A stretch of 47,918 bases of DNA from Anaerolineales bacterium (GTDB lineage: Bacteria; Chloroflexota; Anaerolineae; Anaerolineales; UBA11579). Location of the stretch: assembly GCA_026129335.1 (NCBI GenBank), contig JAHCIH010000014.1, forward strand, positions 1-47,918. Reading direction: 5' to 3'. A program made the translations under genes and the position numbers. The notes beneath the pieces were generated by a model, which had not been told where the DNA came from, did not search any database, and saw only the letters and a program-made list of their open reading frames with translations. Positions 1 to 8,710 of the stretch are shown piece by piece (within the stretch, counting starts at the first letter, position 1; each line of letters begins with the position of its first letter).

Positions 1-477
1 ACCCCGGTGCGCCGGGTGAACTGGGAGGTGGACCAGGCCCGCGTTGGCCAGGACACCAACTACGACAAGCTGATCATGGAAATCTGGACCGACGGCACGG
101 TGCGCCCTGAGGAATCGATGAGCACCGCCGCCGGCATCCTCATCGAGCACCTGCGCCACATCGCCGGTGTCACCGAAATCACCCTGAGCCCCTCGCCGAA
201 GGAAGAGCTGGGCGACAACCGGCTCTCCAGCGAGGTCTACGACACGCCGATCGAAAACCTGGATCTGTCGGTGCGCGTGTTCAACTCCCTGAAGCGCGCC
301 GGCATCACCACCGTCGGCGAAGTGATGGAGCTGCTGGACAAGGGCCAGGACGCGGTGATGTCCATTCGCAATTTTGGCGACAAGAGCATGGATGAGCTCG
401 TCGACAAGATGCGTGCCAAGGGCTATATGCAGCAAGACGGCCAGCCCCCTGAAGGCGGCGCCGAGGAAGCGGAGTAA
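1..477 (+). CDS. rpoA: DNA-directed RNA polymerase alpha subunit, 5'-truncated by the window edge
   Basis: This is the C-terminal part of the alpha subunit, which dimerises to seed RNA polymerase assembly and binds upstream promoter DNA and activators. The frame is open from base 1 (reading TPVRRVNWEVDQ...) so the gene starts outside the window; the GTG at 7 is internal. The visible protein has the end of the N-terminal assembly domain (RVGQDTNYDKLIMEIWTDG, then the AAGILIEHL helix), a short acidic linker, and the whole alpha-CTD with its helix-hairpin-helix (LDLSVRVFNSLKRAGI ... IRNFGDKSMDEL). It is followed after 2 nt by rplQ, the usual rpoA-rplQ end of the ribosomal alpha operon. Confidence 0.97.
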   Translation, partial: TPVRRVNWEVDQARVGQDTNYDKLIMEIWTDGTVRPEESMSTAAGILIEHLRHIAGVTEITLSPSPKEELGDNRLSSEVYDTPIENLDLSVRVFNSLKRAGITTVGEVMELLDKGQDAVMSIRNFGDKSMDELVDKMRAKGYMQQDGQPPEGGAEEAE

Positions 478-479
478 GC

Positions 480-857
480 ATGCGCCACAAAATTGCCGGA
501 AAACGACTGAGCCGCCATGTTGGGGCGCGCAATGCGCTGCGCCGCATCCTGATCAAGCAGCTCTTTGAGTTCGAGCGGATCAAGACCACCCGGGCCAAGG
601 CCGAGGCGATCCGCGGCCAGGCCGAGCGGCTGATCACTCTGGCCAAGCGCGGCAATGCCGCCGAAGAGGCATCCGCCAAAGTGCATGCCCGCCGCCTGGC
701 GGCCGCCCGCCTGGACGATGCCAAGATCGTCAAGAAGCTGTTCGACGAGATTGCGCCGCGTTACGCCGAGCGCAACGGCGGTTACACGCGCATGACCAAG
801 CTGGGCCCCCGCGAGGGCGACCGGGCGGAGATGGTCCTGCTGGAGTTGGTTGAATAA
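480..857 (+). CDS. rplQ: 50S ribosomal protein L17 (bL17)
   Basis: A 125-residue protein of normal bL17 length that sits near the peptide exit tunnel of the large subunit. The start MRHKIAGKRLSRHVGAR and the block ALRRILIKQLFEFERIKTTRAKAEAIR are family hallmarks, as is the C-terminal GGYTRMTKLGPREGDRAEM. The ATG lies 2 nt after the rpoA stop, so translation is probably coupled. No terminator follows it, and truA begins 69 nt downstream in the same direction. Confidence 0.98.
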   Translation: MRHKIAGKRLSRHVGARNALRRILIKQLFEFERIKTTRAKAEAIRGQAERLITLAKRGNAAEEASAKVHARRLAAARLDDAKIVKKLFDEIAPRYAERNGGYTRMTKLGPREGDRAEMVLLELVE

Positions 858-926
858 AGTAGCCAATACCCGGTCTGGTGAACACATGCGCCCGACCTGT
901 TGAGAGACCCATCGAGCGAGAGCAAG

Positions 927-1664
927 ATGGACGCACGTTACAAAGTCGTTTTAGCATATGATGGCAGCGCTTTCCGCGGCATGCAGCGCCAGAAAAACGG
1001 GCGCAGCGTGCAGGCGGAGGTGGAAACCGCCCTGCGTCCGCTGGGCTGGGGCGGCAGCAGCCTGCTGGCAGCCGGCCGCACCGATGCCGGCGTGCACGCC
1101 AGCGGCCAAGTGGTGGCTTTCGACCTGGCCTGGAGGCATGGCCCCCAGGCCTTGCAGCGAGCGCTGAACGCCGGCCTGCCGGCCGATGTGGCCGCGGTGG
1201 GCGTGGGTGTGGCTGCGGCAGATTTCCACCCCCGCTACGACGCCCGCAGCCGGCGCTACGAATACCGCCTGTATTGCCAGGCGCAGCGCGACCCGCTGCG
1301 CGAGCGATACGCCTGGCGGGTTTGGCCGGCGCCCGGGCTGCGCCGCCTACAAGCGGCGGCCAGGCCGCTGCGCGGCGAGCACGACTTCGCCGCTTTCGGT
1401 TCGCCGCCCAAACCGGGCGGCAGCACCGTGCGGCGAGTGCTGGTGGCCAGTTGGCGGAAGACGGCTGAAGACGAATTCGTCTTCAGCGTAAGCGCCAACG
1501 GCTTCCTGCAGCGCATGGTCCGCCGTATGGTCGGCCTGCAGGTACACATCGCCCAAGGCGGCGCGGAACCGGAGCTGGTCGCCGAAATGCTGAGCGGCAA
1601 ACATGGCAAAGTACGACAACTTGCACCGCCCCAGGGCCTGACCCTGGTCGCGGTACAATATTGA
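927..1664 (+). CDS. truA: tRNA pseudouridine(38-40) synthase
   Basis: TruA isomerises uridines 38-40 of the tRNA anticodon arm to pseudouridine. The protein (245 aa from the ATG at 927) carries the catalytic-aspartate motif [10 protein letters not shown] near residues 48-57, the RRYEYRLY strand, and the HDFAAFGSP and [13 protein letters not shown] blocks of the C-terminal half. I chose ATG 927 because the family begins with a short leader before the [11 protein letters not shown] strand and a purine-rich GCGAGAG lies just upstream; an in-frame TTG at 900 would add nine residues without family support. It sits between rplQ and rplM, a common position at the end of the ribosomal block. A TACAAT at 1654-1659 near its 3' end could be an internal -10 for rplM. 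Confidence 0.96.
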   Translation: MDARYKVVLAYDGSAFRGMQRQKNGRSVQAEVETALRPLGWGGSSLLAAGRTDAGVHASGQVVAFDLAWRHGPQALQRALNAGLPADVAAVGVGVAAADFHPRYDARSRRYEYRLYCQAQRDPLRERYAWRVWPAPGLRRLQAAARPLRGEHDFAAFGSPPKPGGSTVRRVLVASWRKTAEDEFVFSVSANGFLQRMVRRMVGLQVHIAQGGAEPELVAEMLSGKHGKVRQLAPPQGLTLVAVQY

Positions 1665-1683
1665 AGATTGTGAAGGATTGACG

Positions 1684-2118
1684 ATGCAAAAAAGCTATTA
1701 TCCCAAGGCCGGTGAGATTTCCGGCCAGTGGTACCACGTGGATGCCAACGGCCAGAACCTGGGCCGGCTGGCTTCGCGGATTGCCAACGTGCTGATGGGC
1801 AAGCACCGCCCCGACTACACCCCCGGCGTGGACCTGGGCGACTTCGTGGTGGTGACCAACTGTGAGCGCATCACGGTGACCGGCGGCAAGTTGGTGGACA
1901 AAATCTACTACCGCCACAGCGGTTACCCCGGCGGCCTGAAGGAAACCAGCCTGAAGCGCATGCTGGAGACCCATCCCGAGCGCGTGCTGGAAAGCGCGGT
2001 GCGCGGCATGCTGCCCGGCAACAAAATGGGCCGCAAGCTGCTCAAGAAATTGAAAGTCTACGCCGGGCCGGAGCATCCTCACGGCCCGCAGCAACCCCAG
2101 CCCCTCACGCTTGGCTAA
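1684..2118 (+). CDS. rplM: 50S ribosomal protein L13 (uL13)
   Basis: A 144-residue uL13, an early-assembly protein of the large subunit. The sequence shows [40 protein letters not shown], the YRHSGYPGG loop and the C-terminal [13 protein letters not shown] and [11 protein letters not shown] segments, all typical. ATG 1684 is preferred over the in-frame TTG at 1678 because a GAAGGA Shine-Dalgarno at 1672-1677 lies 6 nt before it. rpsI follows 28 nt downstream, the conserved rplM-rpsI pair. Confidence 0.98.
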   Translation: MQKSYYPKAGEISGQWYHVDANGQNLGRLASRIANVLMGKHRPDYTPGVDLGDFVVVTNCERITVTGGKLVDKIYYRHSGYPGGLKETSLKRMLETHPERVLESAVRGMLPGNKMGRKLLKKLKVYAGPEHPHGPQQPQPLTLG

Positions 2119-2146
2119 GGGCTGGGCAGGATAGGAGTTATTGCAG

Positions 2147-2539
2147 ATGGCAGAACAATATTATGAAGGCGTTGGCCGCCGCAAGACCAGCACCGCCCGC
2201 GTGCGGGTGAGCAGCGGCAACGGCGCGTTTATCGTCAACGGCAAGGGGCTGGAGGAGTACTTCCCCCGCCAGGGCGATGCCAAATCCATCCTGGCTGTGC
2301 TGGGCGATGCCTCGGCCGGCGGCAGCGTGGATGTGAGCGTGGTGGTGCGCGGCGGCGGCCGCACCGGCCAGAGCGGCGCGGTCTCGATGGGCTTGGCGCG
2401 TGCGCTGGTCAAAATGAACCCGGACTGGCACGACCCCATGTCCAAGGGCGGCCACCTGCGCCGCGACCCGCGGGCCAAGGAGCGCAAGAAGCCAGGCCTC
2501 AAGCGTGCCCGCAAGGCGCCGACCTACACCAAGCGCTAG
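2147..2539 (+). CDS. rpsI: 30S ribosomal protein S9 (uS9)
   Basis: A 130-residue uS9, whose C-terminal tail reaches the P-site tRNA. Evidence is the N-terminal YYEGVGRRKTSTARVRV, the GGGRTGQSGAVSMGLARAL block and the basic tail ending APTYTKR, matching the SKR-type ending of the family. ATG 2147 is preceded by AGGAG at 2133-2137; an in-frame TTG at 2141 is a less likely start. It is the last gene of the ribosomal block, since a strong terminator starts 15 nt after the stop. Confidence 0.98.
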   Translation: MAEQYYEGVGRRKTSTARVRVSSGNGAFIVNGKGLEEYFPRQGDAKSILAVLGDASAGGSVDVSVVVRGGGRTGQSGAVSMGLARALVKMNPDWHDPMSKGGHLRRDPRAKERKKPGLKRARKAPTYTKR

Positions 2540-2553
2540 ACCCCGAACCCCCG

Positions 2554-2583
2554 AAAACCGCAGACCCCTGCGGTTTTCTTTTT
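2554..2583 (+). terminator. Rho-independent terminator after rpsI
   Basis: A perfect 10-bp stem, arms AAAACCGCAG (2554-2563) and CTGCGGTTTT (2568-2577) with an ACCC loop, is followed by CTTTTT. It closes the rpoA-rpsI transcription block. Confidence 0.93.
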
Positions 2584-2627
2584 GCCTGCATTGCGCAGTT
2601 AGAATAGCCCGCATCGGAGGAATCCTT

Positions 2628-4094
2628 ATGCCCGCATCCCCTGGCATCATTTTGCTCGGCCTCGGCCCTGGCAACCCGCAGCAGCTCACTCGCGAAGCCT
2701 GGGAGGTACTGAACAGCGCCGGCGAAGTCTACCTGCGCACCAGCCAGCACCCCGTGGTGGCCGCTTTCCCGCCCGGGTTGGTCGTGCACAGCTTCGATGA
2801 CTTGTACGAGAGCGAAGAACGCTTCGAGGATGTGTATGCGCGCATCGTCCGGCGCGTCTTGGAACTCGGCGCACGGCCGGGCGGGGTGGTCTACGCGGTG
2901 CCTGGCGCGCCCTTTGTGGCCGAAGCCACCGCGCCGCAGATCGCCCGCGAGGCGCGGGCCGCCGGCATCCCCGTGCAGGTTGTGCAGGGCCTCAGCTTCA
3001 TCGAGCCGATGCTGGCGGCGTTGGGCGAAGACTTGCTGCCGCAGCTCTCCTTGGTGGATGCCCTGGACCTGCTGGAACAGCACCATCCGCTCTTCCCGCC
3101 GCACGCGCCCGCCCTGGTGGCCCAGGTGTATTCCCGCCAGGTGGCCGGCGACCTGAAGATCACCCTGATGGCCCAATACCCTGATGAGCACCCGGTGCGC
3201 CTGGTGCACGCCGCAGGCACGGATGCCGAGCTGGTCGAAGACCTGCCGCTGCACGCGATTGATCACAGCGAGCACACCGGCGCGCTGACCGCATTGTACG
3301 TGCCCGCTTTGGGCCCGCACACCTCGTTCGAGGAGTTCCAGGAACTCGTCGCCCACCTGCGCGCCCCGGAAGGCTGCCCGTGGGACCGCGAGCAGACCCA
3401 CCTCAGCCTGCGGCGCAACCTGATCGAGGAAGCCTACGAAGTGCTGGAGGCGCTGGATGCCGAAGACCCCGCCGCCATGCAAGAGGAGTTCGGCGACCTG
3501 CTGGTGCAGGTGGCGCTGCACGCCCAGATCGCCAACGAGGACGGCGAGTTCCGCATGAGCGACGTGCTGCACGGCATCATCAGCAAGCTGATCCACCGCC
3601 ACCCGCATGTGTTCGGCGATGTGCAGCTCGGCGACGCCGATGCGGTCATCGCCAATTGGGAGCACATCAAGGCCGATGAGCGCAAGGCCAAGGGCGAGGA
3701 ACGCGGCCTGCTGGACGGCGTCTCGGCGGCCTTGCCAGCGCTCAGCCAGGCGGAGGCTTACACCGCCCGTGCAGCGCGGGTGGGCTTCGAGTGGCCGAAT
3801 TTGGAGGGCGTGATGGGCGACGTGGCCGAGGAGATCCGCGAGTTCCAGGATGCGGAGACGCCCGAACAGAAAGAGTCCGAATACGGCGATGTGCTCTTCG
3901 CGCTGGTGAACCTGAGCCGCTGGCTCAAGATCGATCCGGAGGCGGCGCTGCGTGCGGCCAACGCGCGCTTCCGCCAACGCTTCACCTACGTGGAGCAGGG
4001 GGCTCGCAAACAGGGGCGCGACCTGAAGGACATGACCCTGGAGGAAATGGACGCCCTCTGGGATGAAGCCAAGCAGGCGCTGAAAGACAACTGA
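2628..4094 (+). CDS. mazG: Tetrapyrrole-methylase-like / MazG nucleotide pyrophosphohydrolase fusion
   Basis: A 488-residue two-domain protein of the Bacillus YabN type. Residues about 5-220 form a SAM-dependent corrin/porphyrin methylase fold: the opening IILLGLGPGNPQQLT and VVYAVPGAPFVAEATAP are its glycine-rich hallmarks. Residues about 225-480 are MazG, which hydrolyses (d)NTPs to monophosphates: FEEFQELVAHLRAPEGCPWD, the metal-binding EEAYEVLEAL and EEFGDLLVQVALHA helices, and HRHPHVFGD, then a second EEIREFQDAE...EYGDVLFALVN repeat. ATG 2628 has GGAGG at 2616-2620, 7 nt upstream. It stands alone between two terminators. MazG proteins are thought to clear damaged or excess nucleotides; the methylase domain's substrate in this fusion is unknown. 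Confidence 0.93.
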   Translation: MPASPGIILLGLGPGNPQQLTREAWEVLNSAGEVYLRTSQHPVVAAFPPGLVVHSFDDLYESEERFEDVYARIVRRVLELGARPGGVVYAVPGAPFVAEATAPQIAREARAAGIPVQVVQGLSFIEPMLAALGEDLLPQLSLVDALDLLEQHHPLFPPHAPALVAQVYSRQVAGDLKITLMAQYPDEHPVRLVHAAGTDAELVEDLPLHAIDHSEHTGALTALYVPALGPHTSFEEFQELVAHLRAPEGCPWDREQTHLSLRRNLIEEAYEVLEALDAEDPAAMQEEFGDLLVQVALHAQIANEDGEFRMSDVLHGIISKLIHRHPHVFGDVQLGDADAVIANWEHIKADERKAKGEERGLLDGVSAALPALSQAEAYTARAARVGFEWPNLEGVMGDVAEEIREFQDAETPEQKESEYGDVLFALVNLSRWLKIDPEAALRAANARFRQRFTYVEQGARKQGRDLKDMTLEEMDALWDEAKQALKDN

Positions 4095-4110
4095 GCCCGC
4101 AACCACTGAG

Positions 4111-4143
4111 AAAAAAGAGAATGGCAACGCCATTCTCTTTTTT
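4111..4143. terminator. Strong hairpin terminator after the MazG fusion
   Basis: A perfect 15-bp stem (4111-4125 with 4129-4143, loop AAC) carries A6 on the left arm and T6 on the right, so it can terminate in both directions. The 212 nt between it and the next gene hold an isolated TTGACA at 4192-4197 without a well-placed -10, and no gene. Confidence 0.93.
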
Positions 4144-4355
4144 GTGCCTGCCGGCGCAGATGTTCAGCCATGCTCCTTTGAGGCGCGTTCTTTGACAGGC
4201 GGCTTCATCTGGCCCCTTGTGGGCTGTTTTGTTGTCTAATCGCTCTGGGTTCACAATTCGCCACTTTTGGCACAAAACCTGCATCTGGGGGTCTACGAAG
4301 AAGAACTCTGCGCCTGGCGCAGGGTGTTGCTGCAAAGCAAGTTTTGGAGGCAGTT

Positions 4356-6440
4356 ATGGCAATCACTGGCAAAGGCATGTTTGTTTGGAAGGTCCGCGAT
4401 GTGTATGGCGGCGATGTGGTTAAGATCGCCAACCAGGCCCAGCAAGACGGTATTTCACACGTCCTGGTGAAGATCGCGGACGGCCGCTACAAGTACAACA
4501 TCACCAATGGCCAGGACCTGGGTGCGGCGCTGATCACGCAGCTGCGTAACCGCGGCATCAAGGCCTGGGGCTGGCAGTACATCTACGGCGTGGACACGGA
4601 GCTCGAAGCCCAGGTGGCCGGCACCCTGGCCAAGCAGCTGGGCGTGGATGGCTTCGTGGTCAATGCCGAAAAGGAATTCAAGGCCGCGGGCATGCCCAAT
4701 GTAGCCAAGCGCTACATGGAGCGCCTGCGCCAGGAATTGCCCAACATGCCGATTGCCCTGAGCACCTATCGCTATCCCACACTGCACGCGCCCTTCCCGT
4801 TCAAGGTATTCCTGGACTTTTGTGACCTGGCCATGCCGCAGGTGTATTGGGAAGGCGCCAGCAACCCCGGCCAGCAGTTGCGCCGCTCGGTGGATGAATT
4901 CCGCGCCGTCAAGAACCTGCCGATTGTGCCTACCGGCGCGGCCTATGGGCACAACGGTTGGGTGGCCACGCCCGCGCAGATTACCGCCTTCCTCAACGAG
5001 GCCCGTGCGATCAACCTGTCCGGCGCCAACTTCTGGGAATGGGCCACCGCCCTGCAGGGCGATGGCGCCCGCTACGCGGCCATCCAGGCCTTTCAGTGGC
5101 CCGGCGCCCCCGGCAACCCGCAGCCCCAACCGGAGCCTGAGCCGCAGCCCCAACCAGAACCAGAACCGCCGGCGCCGCCCAGTGACAACACCATCTACAT
5201 CCGTCTGAAGCACGACCACCAGTGGATGACCGACCCGGCCACCGGCAAGCGAGTGCGCTCGCGCATGGAGCGCTCCGACTGGAACAACAACTTCCATTTC
5301 GACGCCTATCCCGCCGTGGTGCCGATGTGGACCGGCCCGAACAGCGGCGACGGCGCCTACAAGTATTCCCGCGCCTGGGCCGAGTTCCTGCGGGCCTCCA
5401 ACCCGCAGCACTACACCCACCTGGAGCGCGTGGCTGCCGGCCTGTTCAATCCGCGCAACGACAACCTGGCCTTCCCCGACAATCTGGCGAACTACGACGG
5501 GGAAACCGTGGCCGAGGCGATCGGTTCGGCCGGCAACGTGTACGAAGTGCTGGAAGAGAAATCCGGCTCGGTGCGTGTACGCCTGATCGACTTCCAGTCC
5601 GCGCCGCCCACGCCCGCGCAGTTGAACTACGAAGATACGCCCTGGCTGGTCAACGCTTTCACCGCCATCTCCAAAGACGGCCGCCTGCACAAGGTGACCG
5701 GTCGTGACCTGGTCTTCCCCAACCTGGGCCGCCCCGGCTCGGGCTGGATCCCCAAAGAGCGTGTGGAGTTCTTCCCCAAGCTGCCGGTGAAGGTCAGCGT
5801 GGTTATCTCCCAGCGCCTGAATGTGCGCAAGGCCCCAGGCACGCACAACGAGATCGTCGACCGCATGACCCAGGGCCAATCGGCCACGGTCACCGAATAC
5901 CGCCCGCTGGGCTCCAGCGTGTGGGGCAAGATTGGCGAGAACCGCTGGATCGCCCTGGTGTACACCACCACCGGCGGCCCGGAATACTACACCAACTGGA
6001 AGATGGAAACCAGCCCGCCGCTGGCGCTGAGCGACCCGCGGCCTTACCTGAAGCCGATGACCTCTCCGGCCCAGCAGGCCGGCGCGGCTGCGCCCAACCC
6101 GAACAACATCGTGCGGCAGTACTTCGCCGCGCTGAACAAGGCAGTGCCGCATCAGGTGGCCGCGCTGTACGCCCCCAACGGCCAGCTGGTCGCCAAGGAG
6201 CGTGCCTACACCGGGCACAAGGCGCTGAACGACTGGTTCTATCGCTTCCTGAACAAGGACCTGCCCGGAGCAACTTTCACCCTGGTTAATTCCAAACAGG
6301 AGGGCAACCTGTACAAGATACGCTGGATCGCCCACGGCAAGAACAGCAAGGTGCTCAACGGCAACGACCTCATCCGGGTCAGCCCAACGGCGCCGGGATC
6401 GATCAGCTATCACTACAGCGATTTCAAGGTGATCAAGTAA
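4356..6440 (+). CDS. Large multidomain protein: TIM-barrel (glycosidase-like) domain, Pro-rich linker, SH3-like region, SnoaL-like C-terminus
   Basis: A 694-residue protein whose exact function I do not recognise. Residues 1-250 look like a (beta/alpha)8 barrel of the glycoside-hydrolase type: GKGMFVWKVRD, alternating strands such as ISHVLVKI, IKAWGWQYIYG, VDGFVVNAEKEF (acidic pair E105/E107), IALSTYRYP, LAMPQVYW and GANFWEWA. A linker of Pro-Gln-Pro-Glu repeats spans about 254-275. Residues 278-475 are Trp/Tyr-rich and unassigned; about 480-545 resemble a bacterial SH3 domain (VVISQRLNVRKAPGTHNEIVDRM); 580-694 match a SnoaL/NTF2-like fold (NNIVRQYFAALNKAV...YTGHKALNDWFYRF). There is no signal peptide at the N-terminus. 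ATG 4356 has GGAGG 5 nt upstream at 4346-4350. Terminators on both sides make it monocistronic. A cell-wall-related hydrolase is a guess from the SH3 domain. Confidence 0.75.
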   Translation: MAITGKGMFVWKVRDVYGGDVVKIANQAQQDGISHVLVKIADGRYKYNITNGQDLGAALITQLRNRGIKAWGWQYIYGVDTELEAQVAGTLAKQLGVDGFVVNAEKEFKAAGMPNVAKRYMERLRQELPNMPIALSTYRYPTLHAPFPFKVFLDFCDLAMPQVYWEGASNPGQQLRRSVDEFRAVKNLPIVPTGAAYGHNGWVATPAQITAFLNEARAINLSGANFWEWATALQGDGARYAAIQAFQWPGAPGNPQPQPEPEPQPQPEPEPPAPPSDNTIYIRLKHDHQWMTDPATGKRVRSRMERSDWNNNFHFDAYPAVVPMWTGPNSGDGAYKYSRAWAEFLRASNPQHYTHLERVAAGLFNPRNDNLAFPDNLANYDGETVAEAIGSAGNVYEVLEEKSGSVRVRLIDFQSAPPTPAQLNYEDTPWLVNAFTAISKDGRLHKVTGRDLVFPNLGRPGSGWIPKERVEFFPKLPVKVSVVISQRLNVRKAPGTHNEIVDRMTQGQSATVTEYRPLGSSVWGKIGENRWIALVYTTTGGPEYYTNWKMETSPPLALSDPRPYLKPMTSPAQQAGAAAPNPNNIVRQYFAALNKAVPHQVAALYAPNGQLVAKERAYTGHKALNDWFYRFLNKDLPGATFTLVNSKQEGNLYKIRWIAHGKNSKVLNGNDLIRVSPTAPGSISYHYSDFKVIK

Positions 6441-6441
6441 G

Positions 6442-6477
6442 AAAAAGAGGCCGCTCAAACTGAGCGGCCTCTTTTTT
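6442..6477. terminator. Bidirectional terminator between convergent genes
   Basis: A 16-bp stem (6442-6457 with 6461-6476, loop AAC) with A5 before and T6 after the GC core serves both the 4356 gene and the minus-strand DUF1684 gene; its right arm overlaps the latter's stop codon at 6476-6478. Confidence 0.92.
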
Positions 6478-7300
6478 AGTGTGGCTCGGCTTGTTCCCCG
6501 GCTTCAATGGGGATGGGCAGTACGTTTTGCGGGAGGGGCAGGGGGCAGGTGGCGAATTCGGTATAGGCGCAGGGCGGGCTGTAGGCGTAGTTGAAATCCA
6601 GCACCACTTCGTTGCCGGCGGGCAGCTCGCTGACCAGGAAGCGCCCGGCGCCGTAGCTGGTTTTGCCCGCGGTGGCGTCTTTGAACATCATCGTATAGCG
6701 CCCATCGTCGCGCAGCTCGGCATCCAGCCGGTAGGTCTGGCCCTCGATCTCGAAGGCCAGGGCGGCGTGCATCTGCGCCGTGTATTCCGTGCCGGTCATC
6801 TGCGTGATGGTGACCTGCCTGGGCGGTTGGTGGCGCTCGACCCGCGCCAGCAGGCGCAGGTCCGGCCGCGGCTCGAACCACGGGCAGCCGGGGAAGTCGA
6901 GGCGGGTAGGGTGCTGCGGGTCCCACAGGCGGGCGGCCAACTGGTCGCCGCGTTGGATGAGCATGAGGCGCAAATCGTCGAGGAAGAGTAAATCCGGCTC
7001 GCCGCTGGTGTCGGGGCGCAGCGGCCCGCTGCGGCCTGCCAGCAGCTGCTCGCCCAGCCGCCAGGCAGCCCCCGGCGCGGGTTCCAACTGAGCGAGGCCG
7101 GCATCCAGATACAGGGCGCCGGCCCGCTCGGGGAAGCGCGCCGGCAGCGGCACGGCGCTGCCGGCCGCGCTGCCGACGGCGTTCTGGCCCTCGCTGAGCC
7201 AGGCCAGCCCGGCCAGGGACAGCCAGCTGTACTCGCCGCGCAGGCCCGCTTCGCGCTGGGCGCGCCAGGCCAGTAGATCGTTGAGCTGGTTGGTGTTCAC
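6476..7300 (-). CDS. DUF1684 family protein
   Basis: A 274-residue protein of the DUF1684 family, which has no established activity. The diagnostic C-terminal block is present: FKDATAGKTSYGAGRFLVSELP, then VVLDFNYAYSPPCAYTEFATCPLPLPQNVLPIPIEAGE, including the paired Cys of PPCAY...ATCPLP. The N-terminal DLLAWRAQREAGLRGEYSWLSLAGLAWLSEG is also typical. The start codon is GTG (7298-7300) with no clear Shine-Dalgarno. It begins 7 nt after the tryptophanase stop, so it is the second gene of a tnaA-DUF1684 operon. No signal peptide is seen, so it is probably cytoplasmic. Confidence 0.85.
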   Translation of the reverse strand: MNTNQLNDLLAWRAQREAGLRGEYSWLSLAGLAWLSEGQNAVGSAAGSAVPLPARFPERAGALYLDAGLAQLEPAPGAAWRLGEQLLAGRSGPLRPDTSGEPDLLFLDDLRLMLIQRGDQLAARLWDPQHPTRLDFPGCPWFEPRPDLRLLARVERHQPPRQVTITQMTGTEYTAQMHAALAFEIEGQTYRLDAELRDDGRYTMMFKDATAGKTSYGAGRFLVSELPAGNEVVLDFNYAYSPPCAYTEFATCPLPLPQNVLPIPIEAGEQAEPH

Positions 7301-7307
7301 GGAGAGA

Positions 7308-8678
7308 TTATGCCAACTCGAACTGCGCGGTGAAATGGCGCAGCAGTTCCGGCGCGTGGATCATCTTCACGCCTTTGATCTGAGCAGCCTTGTCTTTGAT
7401 GCCGGCGAGTACATCGGCCACGTAGTCCAGGTGGCTCTGCGTATAGGTGCGCCGCGGCAGAGCCATGCGCACCAGCTCCAACGCTGGGAAGGTCCACTTT
7501 CCGTCTTCGAGCAGACCAAAGGCCACCGTACCCAGCTCCACGGCGCGGATGCCGCCCTCCAGGTACAAGGAGATCGATAGCGCCTGGCCGGGCAACTCCT
7601 CGCGGCTGAGGTGCGGCAGCAGCTCGGCCGCGTTCAGGTAAATGGCGTGCGCCCCGGCCGGCTCCACAATAGGTACGCCGGCTTCGCGCAGCCGCCCGCA
7701 GAGGTACTCCGATTGGGAGAGGCGGTAGGCCAGATAATCCTCGCGCAGCGCCTCGTACAAGCCGGTGGCCAGGGCATCCAGGTCGCGGCCGGAGAGGCCG
7801 CCGTAGGTGGGGAAACCCTCACGCAGGATCAACTCAGCTTTGACCCGCTCGAACAGCGCGGCGTCGTTGAGGGCCAGGAAGCCGCCCATGTTGACCATGC
7901 CGTCTTTTTTGGCGCTCATCGTGGCCCCGTCGGCCAGCGAGAACATCTCCTGGGCGATTTCCAGCGGCGTCTTGTCCGCGTAGCCCGGCTCGCGCAGCTT
8001 GATGAAATAGGCGTTCTCCGCGTAGCGGCAGGCGTCAATAAAGAAGGGAATCTTGTATTTGCGATAGAGCTTGGACACGGCCTTGAGGTTGGCCATCGAG
8101 ACCGGCTGGCCGCCGCCTGCGTTGTTGGTGATCGTGATCATGCCGAAGGGGATGTTCTCCACGCCGGTTTGGTTGATCCACGCCTCCAGGGCTTCCAAAT
8201 CCATGTTGCCCTTGAAGTCCGTCTCCGCCTGTGGGTCATAGGCGATCTGGGCGACCAGGTTGCTGGGGATGCCGCCGCGGGCGCGGATGTTGCCCTCGGT
8301 GGTGTCGAAGTGCATGTTGGACGGCACCGACTGGCCCGGCTTGAGCAGCACCGCACAGAGGATGTTCTCAGCAGCGCGCCCCTGGTGGGTAGGCACGAAG
8401 TGCTTGAAGCCGAAGATGTCATCCATCGCCGCCTTGAGCCGGAAGAACGAGCGCGAGCCGGCGTAGGCCTCATCGCCGGTCATCATCGCCGCCCATTGCT
8501 CCTGGCTCATCGCGCCGGTGCCGGAATCGGTCATCAGGTCGATGTACACGTCTTCCGAACGCAAGCCGAAGACGTTGTAGCCGGCCTCCTTCAAGGCGCG
8601 CTGGCGGGCGGCTTTGTCGATCAAGTGGATGGGCTCCACCATCTTGATGCGGAACGGCTCGGGGATGTACTGGGGCAT
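7308..8678 (-). CDS. tnaA: Tryptophanase (PLP-dependent beta-eliminating lyase)
   Basis: A 456-residue PLP enzyme of the tryptophanase/tyrosine phenol-lyase family, which cleaves the aromatic amino acid to indole (or phenol), pyruvate and ammonia. Motifs: YIDLMTDSGTGAMS, GDEAYAGSRSFF, FVPTHQGRAAEN, NNAGGGQPVSMAN and the Schiff-base lysine in MSAKKDG (K258). Two residues point to tryptophanase: Asp125 in HFDTTEGN and His448 in LRHFTAQF, where tyrosine phenol-lyases carry Thr and Phe. ATG 8676-8678 follows AGGAG by 6 nt. The stop is 7 nt before the DUF1684 gene. No tnaC-like leader peptide fits in the 49-nt gap to the divergent hydrolase gene, so attenuation of the E. coli type is unlikely. A different aromatic substrate remains possible. 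Confidence 0.88.
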   Translation of the reverse strand: MPQYIPEPFRIKMVEPIHLIDKAARQRALKEAGYNVFGLRSEDVYIDLMTDSGTGAMSQEQWAAMMTGDEAYAGSRSFFRLKAAMDDIFGFKHFVPTHQGRAAENILCAVLLKPGQSVPSNMHFDTTEGNIRARGGIPSNLVAQIAYDPQAETDFKGNMDLEALEAWINQTGVENIPFGMITITNNAGGGQPVSMANLKAVSKLYRKYKIPFFIDACRYAENAYFIKLREPGYADKTPLEIAQEMFSLADGATMSAKKDGMVNMGGFLALNDAALFERVKAELILREGFPTYGGLSGRDLDALATGLYEALREDYLAYRLSQSEYLCGRLREAGVPIVEPAGAHAIYLNAAELLPHLSREELPGQALSISLYLEGGIRAVELGTVAFGLLEDGKWTFPALELVRMALPRRTYTQSHLDYVADVLAGIKDKAAQIKGVKMIHAPELLRHFTAQFELA

Positions 8679-8710
8679 GCAGGCTCCTGTGGGGTAGGTG
8701 CGACCATCAC

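Noticed and set aside
4192..4197. TTGACA as promoter for the 4356 gene
   Set aside because: No -10-like hexamer lies 15-19 bp downstream; the nearest TCTAAT is 37 bp away.
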